A DNA stretch of 64,000 nt from Peribacillus sp. FSL H8-0477 (GTDB taxonomy: Bacteria > Bacillota > Bacilli > Bacillales > DSM-1321), in contig NZ_JBBODE010000003.1 in assembly GCF_038002765.1 (NCBI RefSeq), forward strand, positions 62,001-126,000, written 5' to 3'. Below the pieces are notes generated by a model. The model was not told the origin of the DNA. It ran no database searches and saw only the letters and a program-made list of their open reading frames with translations. This document shows, one piece after another, positions 54,496-62,111 of this stretch (the stretch's first letter is position 1; each line of letters starts with the position of its first letter). A program made the translations under genes and the position numbers.

Positions 54496-54513
54496 GGAAG
54501 TGAGTGAGTAACT

Positions 54514-55407
54514 ATGTTTGGAATTCAAAAAGTCTCTGAAATGACCGGAATCTCTTCCATCACATTACGAGCATGGGAAAGGAGATACGGAATTATCCAG
54601 CCTAAACGAGCAGATGGTGGGCATCGTCTCTATTCTGCTGAAGATATCGATGATATTATTTGGGTCAAGAAACAAAAAGAAGAAAAGGGAATTTCATTAG
54701 GACAAACGATGGAGCTTTTAAAAAAACGGAGGGGAATGGAATCCCAGAACCAAAAAAAAATCCCCCCACAATTCGGGGGAGGAAGCTTTGAGGACTTTTC
54801 CGCAGAGTTATTTGATGCACTCATCAATTACGAAATGAAGCTTGCTGATAAACTAATTAACATCAGTCTCGCTATGTATGATTTTGAAGAAGTTTGTCAT
54901 TATATTTTTATCCCTATTTTACATAGAATTGGGAACGAATGGGCTGACGGAAGACTAAGTGTTGCGCAAGAGCACTTAATCAGCAGTTTTCTTGAACGGA
55001 GGATTCAATCCTTTCTTATCGAGGTACCAGAGCAGCCGTTGGCAGTGCGGGCAATCGCTCTTTGTCCAGAACTCGAGCAGCATAAAATCGGTCTGTTATT
55101 GTTTTCCCTATTTCTTAATAAACGTGGAGTTCAGGTCTATTTCCTCGGACAAAATACACCTGTAGACTATTTAGAAAAAATGATTGCTGTTAATCAAATC
55201 CGATTGGTGTGCATTTCTATGACCATCAAACAGAGCAGTGAAAGCATCCAAGAAATGATAACGAAATTATCACGTTCCTTTAACGACATCACGTTTGTCA
55301 TTGGGGGTGAAGGGACAAATTTCTTACCTGCAGATTTAACGTTTTATCAAATAAATGGGGGTCTTGAGGAGTGGAAGAACTGGTTTATCGAGTTTAAACG
55401 GAAATGA
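54514..55407 (+). CDS. CarH/LitR-type B12-dependent photoreceptor repressor (MerR HTH plus cobalamin-binding domain)
   Basis: 297 residues. MerR winged helix at 1-75 (ISSITLRAWERRYGIIQPKRADGGHRLYS). The four-helix cap of B12-binding regulators follows at about 95-180, with the W-x9-E-H motif in EWADGRLSVAQEHLISS. Then comes a Rossmann-type cobalamin domain with the lower-ligand motif E-x-H-x-x-G in EQHKIG (His about residue 193) and GGEG near the end. These proteins bind adenosylcobalamin, form DNA-binding tetramers in the dark and fall apart in light. It is divergent from the crt operon. The residue after the conserved Trp is Ala, where Thermus CarH has His132. Confidence 0.92.
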   Translation: MFGIQKVSEMTGISSITLRAWERRYGIIQPKRADGGHRLYSAEDIDDIIWVKKQKEEKGISLGQTMELLKKRRGMESQNQKKIPPQFGGGSFEDFSAELFDALINYEMKLADKLINISLAMYDFEEVCHYIFIPILHRIGNEWADGRLSVAQEHLISSFLERRIQSFLIEVPEQPLAVRAIALCPELEQHKIGLLLFSLFLNKRGVQVYFLGQNTPVDYLEKMIAVNQIRLVCISMTIKQSSESIQEMITKLSRSFNDITFVIGGEGTNFLPADLTFYQINGGLEEWKNWFIEFKRK

Positions 55408-55408
55408 A

Positions 55409-55446
55409 AACAGCACTTCGGATAACCCGAAGTGCTGTTACTTTTT
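55409..55446. terminator. terminator of the photoreceptor gene
   Basis: AACAGCACTTCGG/CCGAAGTGCTGTT stem followed by T-rich sequence; bidirectional, also usable by the convergent flavin reductase gene. Confidence 0.9.
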
Positions 55447-55990
55447 AAACGTGTATGACCTGTACCTTTTGAATCGCTTCGCGAAATTCTTCTGCTTGAA
55501 TTGTAATTCGTTGTAATAGGTTTTCATCCTCTATTGGTGCTGACAAATTTTCTTTGTTAATTTTCTTGTCTATTATATAGATTCCTTGAAGCGGCTGTCC
55601 TTTCAAGACGGCGATTAATGGTTTCAATGCGTAATCAATAGCCAATAAATGTGCCGGACTTCCACCAACCATGATTGGTAAAACGGGTTTATTCTTTAAT
55701 GCACCTTCTGGCAGTAAATCAATAACCGTTTTTAATACACCCGTATAGGATGCCTTGTATACAGGAGAACCAATAATCACTCCATCCGCTTTTTCAATCA
55801 GCTCAGAGAACTTTTTTATTTCAGGACTATTGTACCGAGCATGAATTAAGTCACCTTCAGGGAAATCACGTACGCTTACAGTCGTTACCTTAAATCCATG
55901 CTGTTCAATAATTCCTTTTATAAAGTCCAGCGCCAAATCTGTTCGTGAGGGGGAGGAAGGACTCCCAGATAAAATTACAATTTCACTCAT
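55445..55990 (-). CDS. ssuE: NADPH-dependent FMN reductase (SsuE-like)
   Basis: 181 residues of flavodoxin-like fold: phosphate loop IVILSGSPSSPSRTDLA, then ADGVIIGSPVYKASYTGVLKTVIDLLPEGAL (flavin loop), as in SsuE/MsuE. It supplies reduced FMN, typically to alkanesulfonate monooxygenase SsuD for sulfur scavenging. No ssuABCD genes are next to it here. A SAM riboswitch lies in its leader, so sulfur-amino-acid control is expected, which supports the SsuE reading. Confidence 0.87.
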   Translation of the reverse strand: MSEIVILSGSPSSPSRTDLALDFIKGIIEQHGFKVTTVSVRDFPEGDLIHARYNSPEIKKFSELIEKADGVIIGSPVYKASYTGVLKTVIDLLPEGALKNKPVLPIMVGGSPAHLLAIDYALKPLIAVLKGQPLQGIYIIDKKINKENLSAPIEDENLLQRITIQAEEFREAIQKVQVIHV

Positions 55991-56058
55991 AGTGTAGGAT
56001 CCTTTCCTGGTTCGTGTTTTATCGTCTTGCTGCTTGAAATAATTTTTCTAACACACAA

Positions 56059-56207
56059 AAATATCCCCATTCATAGAGAAAGAGGACATTTTGAATCTAC
56101 TCTTATCTCTCAAGACACTACTTGCTGGATTTAGCACCTGCTTGCTCGAAAGCATAGGTTGCTGAAGCTTCAAAGGGCCAGTCCCTCAGCTTCTCTTGAT
56201 AAGAATA
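56059..56207 (-). ncRNA. SAM-I (S-box) riboswitch with terminator
   Basis: On the minus strand from about 56207: TCTTATCAAGAG, GCTGAGGGACTGGCC, CAGCAACC, GGTGCTAAATCC and finally TTGAGAGATAAGA closing helix P1. These are the S-box core elements in order. A terminator stem (AATGTCCTC/GGGGATATT, about 56060-56090, two G-U pairs) with a U run follows. It should shut off the FMN reductase gene when SAM is high. Confidence 0.93.
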
Positions 56208-56292
56208 TTAAGTTGTAATTATCATAATTGTTCGAATAGTTTCTGTCAAGATTATATATAAAAACCATACTCATTTACTATATTCGGAGCTG

Positions 56293-56883
56293 TTAAGATG
56301 AATGGCTTACCATTGACGATTCAACCATTTCACTGAACATTTTATAAAAACGGTTATCATCAGTTAGTTCTGGATGAAACGCGCTGACTAGCATATGATC
56401 ACAGCGGGCGGCGACTATTTTTTCATCTATACGTGCTAGAATTTCAACCTGATCACCTGTTGATAAAATATACGGTGCACGTATAAATAATGCTTGAAAA
56501 GGAGCCTCCATTCCTTTTATATCGATATTTGCTTCAAAACTATCAATTTGTCTTCCAAAACCATTTCGTTTAACGATGATGTCCATGATTTCTAAATGAG
56601 CAGACTCAGACCCTTCAAGCTCATTGGCAACGAGGACCATGCCGGCACAGGTACCGAATATTGGTTTTTTTTGATTAGAAAAATCTTTAATTGCATCGAT
56701 AAATCCATACCGAGCCATTAACCTCCCAATCGCTGTACTTTCACCACCTGGGATAATCAGCCCATCCAGTTTTTCTAGCTGTTTAGGATGTTTGACAATA
56801 ACAGCTTCAGACCCAGTATTGATTATTTGTTTCAGATGTTCCTCCACAGCACCCTGCAAGGCTAATACACCAATAACTGCCAT
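56293..56883 (-). CDS. pdxT: pyridoxal 5'-phosphate synthase glutaminase subunit
   Basis: 196 residues from ATG 56883, behind GGAGCGAGG. N-terminal IGVLALQGAVEEHL, oxyanion region PGGESTAIGRLM, nucleophile FGTCAGMVLVA and the His-Pro-Glu of AFHPELTDD. It releases ammonia from glutamine and channels it to PdxS. Starts 1 nt after the pdxS stop. Confidence 0.96.
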   Translation of the reverse strand: MAVIGVLALQGAVEEHLKQIINTGSEAVIVKHPKQLEKLDGLIIPGGESTAIGRLMARYGFIDAIKDFSNQKKPIFGTCAGMVLVANELEGSESAHLEIMDIIVKRNGFGRQIDSFEANIDIKGMEAPFQALFIRAPYILSTGDQVEILARIDEKIVAARCDHMLVSAFHPELTDDNRFYKMFSEMVESSMVSHSS

Positions 56884-56884
56884 G

Positions 56885-57772
56885 TTACAATCCTCGCTCC
56901 TGCATACGGTCTGCCGCAGCAAGCTTAGACATATCAATACCTGTCATTGGAGATCCAAGTTCCTTAGAAAGCGCCCCAATTAATTCATAATCTTGATAAA
57001 ACGTCGTTGCCTGAACAATCGCGTTGGCAAACTTCTCTGGATTTTCCGATTTAAATACGCCAGAACCGACGAATACACCATCTGCCCCGAGTTCCATCAT
57101 CAATGCAGCGTCTGATGGAGTAGCCACACCCCCTGCAGCAAAGTTCACGACCGGTAATTTCCCTTCTTTTTTAATTTGTTTAAGAATCTCATATGGAGCT
57201 CCTAAGTTCTTCGCTTCAACCATTAATTCATCGTCATTCATTAAGATTATTTTTCTAATTTGAGCCTGAACTTTACGCATATGACGAACAGCTTCCACAA
57301 TATTTCCCGTACCTGGTTCACCTTTTGTACGAAGCATTGACGCTCCTTCACCAATTCTCCGAGCAGCTTCCCCTAAATCGCGACAGCCGCAGACAAATGG
57401 CACGGTAAACTGGCTTTTCAGGATATGAAATTCTTCATCAGCGGGGGTCAAAACTTCACTTTCATCAATATAATCTACCCCCATGGCTTCTAACACTCTA
57501 GCTTCGACGATATGTCCAATTCTTGCTTTTGCCATTACAGGAATCGAGACAGCATTCAGTACAGCTTCAGTAATTCTTGGATCAGCCATTCTTGCGACTC
57601 CTCCAGCTGCACGAATATCAGAAGGCACTCTTTCCAAGGCCATTACAGCTACTGCACCTGCTGCTTCCGCAATCTTAGCTTGCTCGGCATTGACAACATC
57701 CATGATGACTCCGCCCTTTTGCATATGAGCCATCCCTCGTTTAATCGCATCCGTTGCTATTACTTTATTCAT
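56885..57772 (-). CDS. pdxS: pyridoxal 5'-phosphate synthase lyase subunit
   Basis: 295 residues from ATG 57772, with GGGAGATG upstream. Catalytic lysines lie in VMAKARIGH and [10 protein letters not shown]; the barrel motif [29 protein letters not shown] is complete. It makes PLP from ribose 5-phosphate, glyceraldehyde 3-phosphate and ammonia. Operon with pdxT; the divergent neighbour is a MocR-type PLP sensor. Confidence 0.97.
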   Translation of the reverse strand: MNKVIATDAIKRGMAHMQKGGVIMDVVNAEQAKIAEAAGAVAVMALERVPSDIRAAGGVARMADPRITEAVLNAVSIPVMAKARIGHIVEARVLEAMGVDYIDESEVLTPADEEFHILKSQFTVPFVCGCRDLGEAARRIGEGASMLRTKGEPGTGNIVEAVRHMRKVQAQIRKIILMNDDELMVEAKNLGAPYEILKQIKKEGKLPVVNFAAGGVATPSDAALMMELGADGVFVGSGVFKSENPEKFANAIVQATTFYQDYELIGALSKELGSPMTGIDMSKLAAADRMQERGL

Positions 57773-57893
57773 CTCTTCATCTCCCAATTTATTTGATTTT
57801 TTACTATTTGTTCTTTAGTATAAAAATGAAGTGAATGTATTAAAAGTGTCAGTTTTATATAAAACGATGGGTTCAGAGAAAGTAGGAGACTAG

Positions 57894-59291
57894 ATGGACA
57901 GGTTAGCCGTTGAATTAAATAGAGACAGTTCCATTCCAATGTACGAACAATTATACGCACATATTAAAGCAGAAATTACGGAAGGCAGACTGCTTTTCCA
58001 AACCAAGCTTCCCTCAAAACGTAAGTTAGCAGATGTCTTACATATAAGTTTAAACACAGTTGAAACAGCTTACGAACAGCTGACCGCTGAAGGCTACCTC
58101 GAGGTTATTCCACGTAAAGGCTATTTCGTGATGGCATCGGAAGATTTGGAATATATCGGGGCAAAAAGTACACTTCCCTTACAGACGAATCAACAAAAGA
58201 ATTCAATTACTATTGATTTTCATCCTAGTCAGATTGACACAGAAAACTTTCCCTTTCAACAATGGCGAAAATATGCCAAAAATAGTATGCAAGAAGACCA
58301 TCATGAATGGCTGCTGCTAGGGGACTCTCAAGGAGAAATAGAGCTGCGGCATGAAATCGCAGTATACCTTTACCATGCAAGAGGTGTAAAATGCAGTCCA
58401 GAGCAAATTATTGTTGGGGCTGGAATTGAGGTTCTTTTACAGCAGCTCGTTCTATTGTTAAATCCAACCACCATTTATGGTGTCGAAGATCCCGGATATC
58501 ATCTGATACAGCAAATTTTAACTTGCTATAATCACCAAGTCTATCCACTCGCGGTAGATGAAGAAGGCCTTATCGTGAAAAATGTCGAGAACTCACCGAT
58601 TAATATCGTTTATGTGACCCCTTCCCATCACTTTCCCTACGGAACCGTTTTGTCTGTTAACAGACGGACACAATTATTAAACTGGGCCAGCGGGCATACA
58701 GATCGATTTATTATTGAAGACGATTATGATAGTGAATTTCGATATACTGGTAAAGCAATTCCCTCCCTACAGAGCTTAGATAACACAGAGAAAGTCATCT
58801 ACTTAGGATCGTTTTCAAAATCACTTATGCCATCCATTCGAATCAGCTATATGGTCCTGCCAAAACAGCTGCTCACTAGGCATCAGCAAAATCTCTCTTT
58901 CTACCACTCTACTGTTTCACGAATAGATCAACATATCTTAACGGAATTTATGAGAATGGGTGACTTCGAGAAACATTTGAATCGAATGCGTAAACTTTAC
59001 CGTCGTAAGTTAGAAAGGGTATTAGCCTCAATTAAGCCCTATTCTTCTACGATCACAGTCATTGGTGAGCAATCGGGGCTTCATGTTGTATTAGCAGTTA
59101 ACAATGGAATGACTGAAGACGCACTCGTCACAAAAGCTGCAGCAGCTGGATTTAAAATCTATCCAGTCTCGCTCTACTCAATGGTAAAACAGAACCTTTC
59201 ACATCCACAAATCATTCTTGGCTTTGCTGGCATCCCAGAGACTAAACTAACAGAGGCACTGAATGGTTTATTAGAGAGCTGGGGGTTTTAA
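57894..59291 (+). CDS. pdxR: MocR/GabR-family regulator, PdxR-like
   Basis: 465 residues. N-terminal GntR winged helix (MYEQLYAHIKAEITEGRL, TKLPSKRKLADVLHISLNTVETAYEQL). Fused to a fold-type I aminotransferase domain with the PLP-lysine in YLGSFSKSLMPSIRISY and the ring-binding Asp in DYDSEF. Such proteins sense PLP; those divergent from pdxST (as here, 120-bp gap) are PdxR, activating or tuning vitamin B6 synthesis. GabR is the alternative but there are no gab genes nearby. Confidence 0.9.
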   Translation: MDRLAVELNRDSSIPMYEQLYAHIKAEITEGRLLFQTKLPSKRKLADVLHISLNTVETAYEQLTAEGYLEVIPRKGYFVMASEDLEYIGAKSTLPLQTNQQKNSITIDFHPSQIDTENFPFQQWRKYAKNSMQEDHHEWLLLGDSQGEIELRHEIAVYLYHARGVKCSPEQIIVGAGIEVLLQQLVLLLNPTTIYGVEDPGYHLIQQILTCYNHQVYPLAVDEEGLIVKNVENSPINIVYVTPSHHFPYGTVLSVNRRTQLLNWASGHTDRFIIEDDYDSEFRYTGKAIPSLQSLDNTEKVIYLGSFSKSLMPSIRISYMVLPKQLLTRHQQNLSFYHSTVSRIDQHILTEFMRMGDFEKHLNRMRKLYRRKLERVLASIKPYSSTITVIGEQSGLHVVLAVNNGMTEDALVTKAAAAGFKIYPVSLYSMVKQNLSHPQIILGFAGIPETKLTEALNGLLESWGF

Positions 59292-59330
59292 CAGGATATG
59301 AACTCCTTATCGTTCAATGAACATAAAAAA

Positions 59331-59354
59331 GAGCTTGAAAGTACTTTCAAGCTC
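59331..59354 (-). terminator. terminator between pdxR and the kinase-like gene
   Basis: GAGCTTGAAA/TTTCAAGCTC palindromic hairpin with an A run on the left. Serves the minus-strand gene and may also end pdxR. Confidence 0.82.
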
Positions 59355-59360
59355 ACATGA

Positions 59361-59918
59361 TTATAAATTAAATCTTGTCGAAATTAGGTTAGCTACTTCT
59401 ATCGCACTTAATTTAGTATTATTAATTTTTATGTAATTTTCTTTTTTTAATTCCCCGTCGAAGGAGTTCAATCTGTATTTTTTCATGGACTCCCTTAATT
59501 CATTTTCTGACCAATCTATGTTCCTTTTGGTAGGTTTGTGCTCAAGTCTGTGCGGACTTTTGTTTCGTTCTAGTCTCACATTCAGTTCAGATTCTAACTC
59601 AACGAAATAAATGGTTGCCCCTTTTGATTGGAAAATTTTACAGAGATCGTCTACATATTTCCAATCATCTGGTTGGTCAAATGCCCACACATAGGTAAAT
59701 ATCAAGCCTTTCAGCTCACTCTCAGAAACGGCTTTAAATATTTCTGTTCTAAATAAATCTGATAGTCTCCACATCTCAGGACTAAATTTGAAAAATGGTT
59801 CAAGTAATTCAATGGTCATGTGGTTGTGAAACAATCTCAAATCAGTTACCTTTTCTAATTCATGACCGACAGTCATTTTACCCACTGCTTGAGGTCCAAA
59901 TAAGAGCACAAGTTTCAT
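59361..59918 (-). CDS. P-loop ATPase/kinase-like protein
   Basis: 185 residues. Walker A LLFGPQAVGKMTVGHEL (GxxxxGK-M-T, Met in place of the first Ser/Thr). GLIFTYVWAFDQPDDW may hold the Walker B region. ELNVRLERNKSPHRLEHKPTKRN is the Arg/Lys-rich lid as in small-molecule kinases. Resembles shikimate/chloramphenicol-kinase-like P-loop proteins found alone in many Bacillus genomes. Substrate unknown. Confidence 0.78.
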   Translation of the reverse strand: MKLVLLFGPQAVGKMTVGHELEKVTDLRLFHNHMTIELLEPFFKFSPEMWRLSDLFRTEIFKAVSESELKGLIFTYVWAFDQPDDWKYVDDLCKIFQSKGATIYFVELESELNVRLERNKSPHRLEHKPTKRNIDWSENELRESMKKYRLNSFDGELKKENYIKINNTKLSAIEVANLISTRFNL

Positions 59919-59975
59919 AGTTTACCTCCTGCTAATTACTTTGAGTAGAGACCTTTCCTACTCTCATCTCTCACA

Positions 59976-60146
59976 TTATAACCTGCTTTTCCAATCATGA
60001 TAAAAATCTTGGATAACTAAATGAATGGCATTTAGCGTAATTAATATTAAAAACAACATCATGACTGTCGCTATTTCCCCTGTAAAAAAGGCAATCATAG
60101 CAATACCAATTATCCAAACGAAAAACATAGGTGACTTCATATTCAT
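59976..60146 (-). CDS. small membrane protein (56 residues)
   Basis: Starts at ATG 60146 with GGAGAG 6 nt upstream. The protein is hydrophobic: FFVWIIGIAMIAFFTG, then TVMMLFLILITLNAIHLVI, i.e. two membrane helices and a short basic tail. It forms a run of same-strand small genes with the next one. Function unknown. Confidence 0.6.
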   Translation of the reverse strand: MNMKSPMFFVWIIGIAMIAFFTGEIATVMMLFLILITLNAIHLVIQDFYHDWKSRL

Positions 60147-60206
60147 AAAAAACTCTCCAATCTCAATTATAAATTCAGTTAAAGATTAATTCTCAGGAAT
60201 TACCTT

Positions 60207-60377
60207 TTACGCACGGTCTCCTTTAAACTTACTTATGTAGTACATCACTACTGCAATGGATTGGATCGTTAACCCGCTAATTAAAAATAGATTGTGAGAA
60301 TTACTATTTCCTATTTTAGTGAAACCAATCATTGAAAAAATTAACCCAAACAAATTTATATACCAAGCAATTTTCAT
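60207..60377 (-). CDS. small membrane protein (56 residues)
   Basis: ATG 60377 follows TTGGAGGAAAG, so the frame is taken from there rather than 11 codons upstream. Two hydrophobic helices (IAWYINLFGLIFSMIGF and LISGLTIQSIAVVMYYI) joined by an Asn/Ser-rich loop, ending KFKGDRA. Unknown function. Confidence 0.65.
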   Translation of the reverse strand: MKIAWYINLFGLIFSMIGFTKIGNSNSHNLFLISGLTIQSIAVVMYYISKFKGDRA

Positions 60378-60416
60378 CTTTTCTTTCCTCCAATCCTTCG
60401 AGCAACTCACTAATAC

Positions 60417-61247
60417 TTAAGAAATCAATAAATCCTTAAATAAAATAGGAATGTCTTTCTCTTCTATCCTCGCAAGTTCTTTAAATGATACGCCTTGCTT
60501 TAGTAAGGTATTTACCAATTCCCATCCTACATAGTAAGCTTCTCTTTCCTGATTAGTCGTTCCCTTTCCAATCGTAAATTTATATACCGTTTCGGAAGAG
60601 TCATCATCCAGATACGGAAAAATCCCTTTAAAAATTTCTTCTTTCTTTCCCATACATGATGTTAACCAATCCTTTTTATGTTCAATATACCGTTCATCTT
60701 CTTCTCCTGGTACTAAGAATTTACTAACACGAGTGGCTAACCCTTCCTCCAAGATCGTGAGTGCAATTGTGCGCTGCCAGCCTAAAGTAAGATTTGCGGT
60801 TTTTGCATGGACAATATGTGTTAGTTCATGTACCAATAGGATTTCAGAGTTTCCGCTTTCAATGGGTAAACATAATGCATTCCGATTTTGATCAAAAGGA
60901 GCAACAAATGGATTATTGTCAAAAGCACCCACAAAATAAATAAGGACAAAATCCAAGCTGCTTTTACATCCTAAAAGCGTTTTCACTTCTTCCAGACGAC
61001 TTTCTAACACCATCTGATTAGGTTCCCACTTTTGTATAAATTCAATATATTTTTGATATGTACCCCATGCATTCTCAAATAATGACTTAGCTAATTTCCG
61101 CCCATCTTCACCAGGAGGAATGGCAGCGAAGTTATAATGTTCTTCCCATAAAGCCCATCGATCTATCTTATTTATTCCAACTTGATTTGCTTTTTCGAAA
61201 AAGTTTAAGAACGTAGGAACTAAATTTATAACCTCAATCTTGTCGAT
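60417..61247 (-). CDS. DUF2268-like zinc protease (HExxH), start codon not canonical
   Basis: The zinc motif ILLVHELTHIVHAK and a downstream LEEGLATRVS Glu fit the DUF2268 family of predicted metallopeptidases. From the first ATG (61013) only 198 residues are read and there is no ribosome site there. The same frame is open upstream with good coding sequence (EVINLVPTFLNFFEKANQ, RWALWEEHYNF, AWGTYQKYIEFI) to about 61247. Between an in-frame TGA and that sequence there is no ATG, GTG or TTG. Instead AGAGGTG stands 5 nt before an ATC at 61247, and an ATT lies at 61238. Either a rare start codon is used or the start has been lost. Confidence 0.7.
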   Translation of the reverse strand: MDKIEVINLVPTFLNFFEKANQVGINKIDRWALWEEHYNFAAIPPGEDGRKLAKSLFENAWGTYQKYIEFIQKWEPNQMVLESRLEEVKTLLGCKSSLDFVLIYFVGAFDNNPFVAPFDQNRNALCLPIESGNSEILLVHELTHIVHAKTANLTLGWQRTIALTILEEGLATRVSKFLVPGEEDERYIEHKKDWLTSCMGKKEEIFKGIFPYLDDDSSETVYKFTIGKGTTNQEREAYYVGWELVNTLLKQGVSFKELARIEEKDIPILFKDLLIS

Positions 61248-61321
61248 AGTAGCACCTCTTTTCTGATGTATTCATTTTTATTCTGGATGATTATTTCTGT
61301 CCCTGCATTAGTCATTCAGAG

Positions 61322-61477
61322 TTATAAGATTATATTTTTCAGAAAGAGAATACCGTATACTAAAGCAACCATAATCACCATAAACAATCCAAAGATAAAA
61401 AATCCGTAGGTAAATCCTTTCATCATTGAAAATAGATCTAACGCTATGTTTTTATAAAAACTAAGTATCCTCTGCAT
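61322..61477 (-). CDS. small membrane protein (51 residues)
   Basis: ATG 61477 with AGGGGATGG just before it. After an amphipathic start (QRILSFYKNIALDLF) comes one long membrane helix (GFFIFGLFMVIMVALVYGILFL). Followed by the DUF2268 gene on the same strand. Unknown function. Confidence 0.55.
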   Translation of the reverse strand: MQRILSFYKNIALDLFSMMKGFTYGFFIFGLFMVIMVALVYGILFLKNIIL

Positions 61478-61762
61478 ACCCATCCCCTAAAATAATTAAT
61501 TACTATATTTTACCACAAAATTTTTAATAAAAAATGCTATATTTGCAAAACTCTCTTGCTGAGTGAATGCTTCACTAATCCTTTAATTTCATTAACTTTT
61601 TCCTTAAAATATATAAGATCAAAGCTTTAGGAAAGTAATCCACATAAGAAGAATCCAACTTGTATCTGAGGGCTTTAAAAGGTAAGGAAACGAGGAGAAG
61701 TCTTTTCATTGTTTTTAAATTAATGATACACTTACATAGAGTTTTAAAGGAGGTTCATTAAC

Positions 61763-61894
61763 ATTTTCAGTACTATTGTCCACTACACATTTAACTTTAT
61801 TATGTTTTTAATATTTTTCGTAATTATAGGTGCCCCAATTGTAAAGTTTATCATAAATAAATTTAAGCCCGATGATGTTCCTAATAACAAATAA
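61763..61894 (+). CDS. small membrane peptide with strong ribosome site but ATT start
   Basis: AAAGGAGG (61746-61753) is followed 9 nt later by ATT and an open frame of 43 codons: FSTIVHYTFNFIMFLIFFVIIG, then APIVKFIINKFKPDDVPNNK. The first ATG in frame is at 61802 (30 residues) and has no ribosome site. A perfect terminator follows the stop, so a transcript is likely. If real, translation starts at ATT; otherwise this is a decayed gene. Confidence 0.45.
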   Translation: MFSTIVHYTFNFIMFLIFFVIIGAPIVKFIINKFKPDDVPNNK

Positions 61895-61907
61895 GAGATT
61901 ACAATAT

Positions 61908-61940
61908 AGCCACAGCACTACTACTTGCTGTGGCTTTTTT
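61908..61940 (+). terminator. terminator after the small membrane ORF
   Basis: AGCCACAGCA/TGCTGTGGCT, 10-bp perfect stem, 8-nt loop, then six T. Confidence 0.9.
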
Positions 61941-62111
61941 AGTGTATAAGGCCTTCTTAAGATTTTACTCAATTGAAAATAATAGAGTAGAATCCCAAAC
62001 AAATTAACAATCTAAATAAGGAAAGAGGAGAGTCACTGAAAAAAGAACAGCAATCATGGAAAATTGACCACTATTCTTTACTAACGGTTACACGAAGAAC
62101 TAACTTATCTA

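Noticed and set aside
61808..62002. 64-codon minus-strand frame
   Set aside because: Covers the terminator of the small plus-strand ORF and has no ribosome site; judged a shadow.
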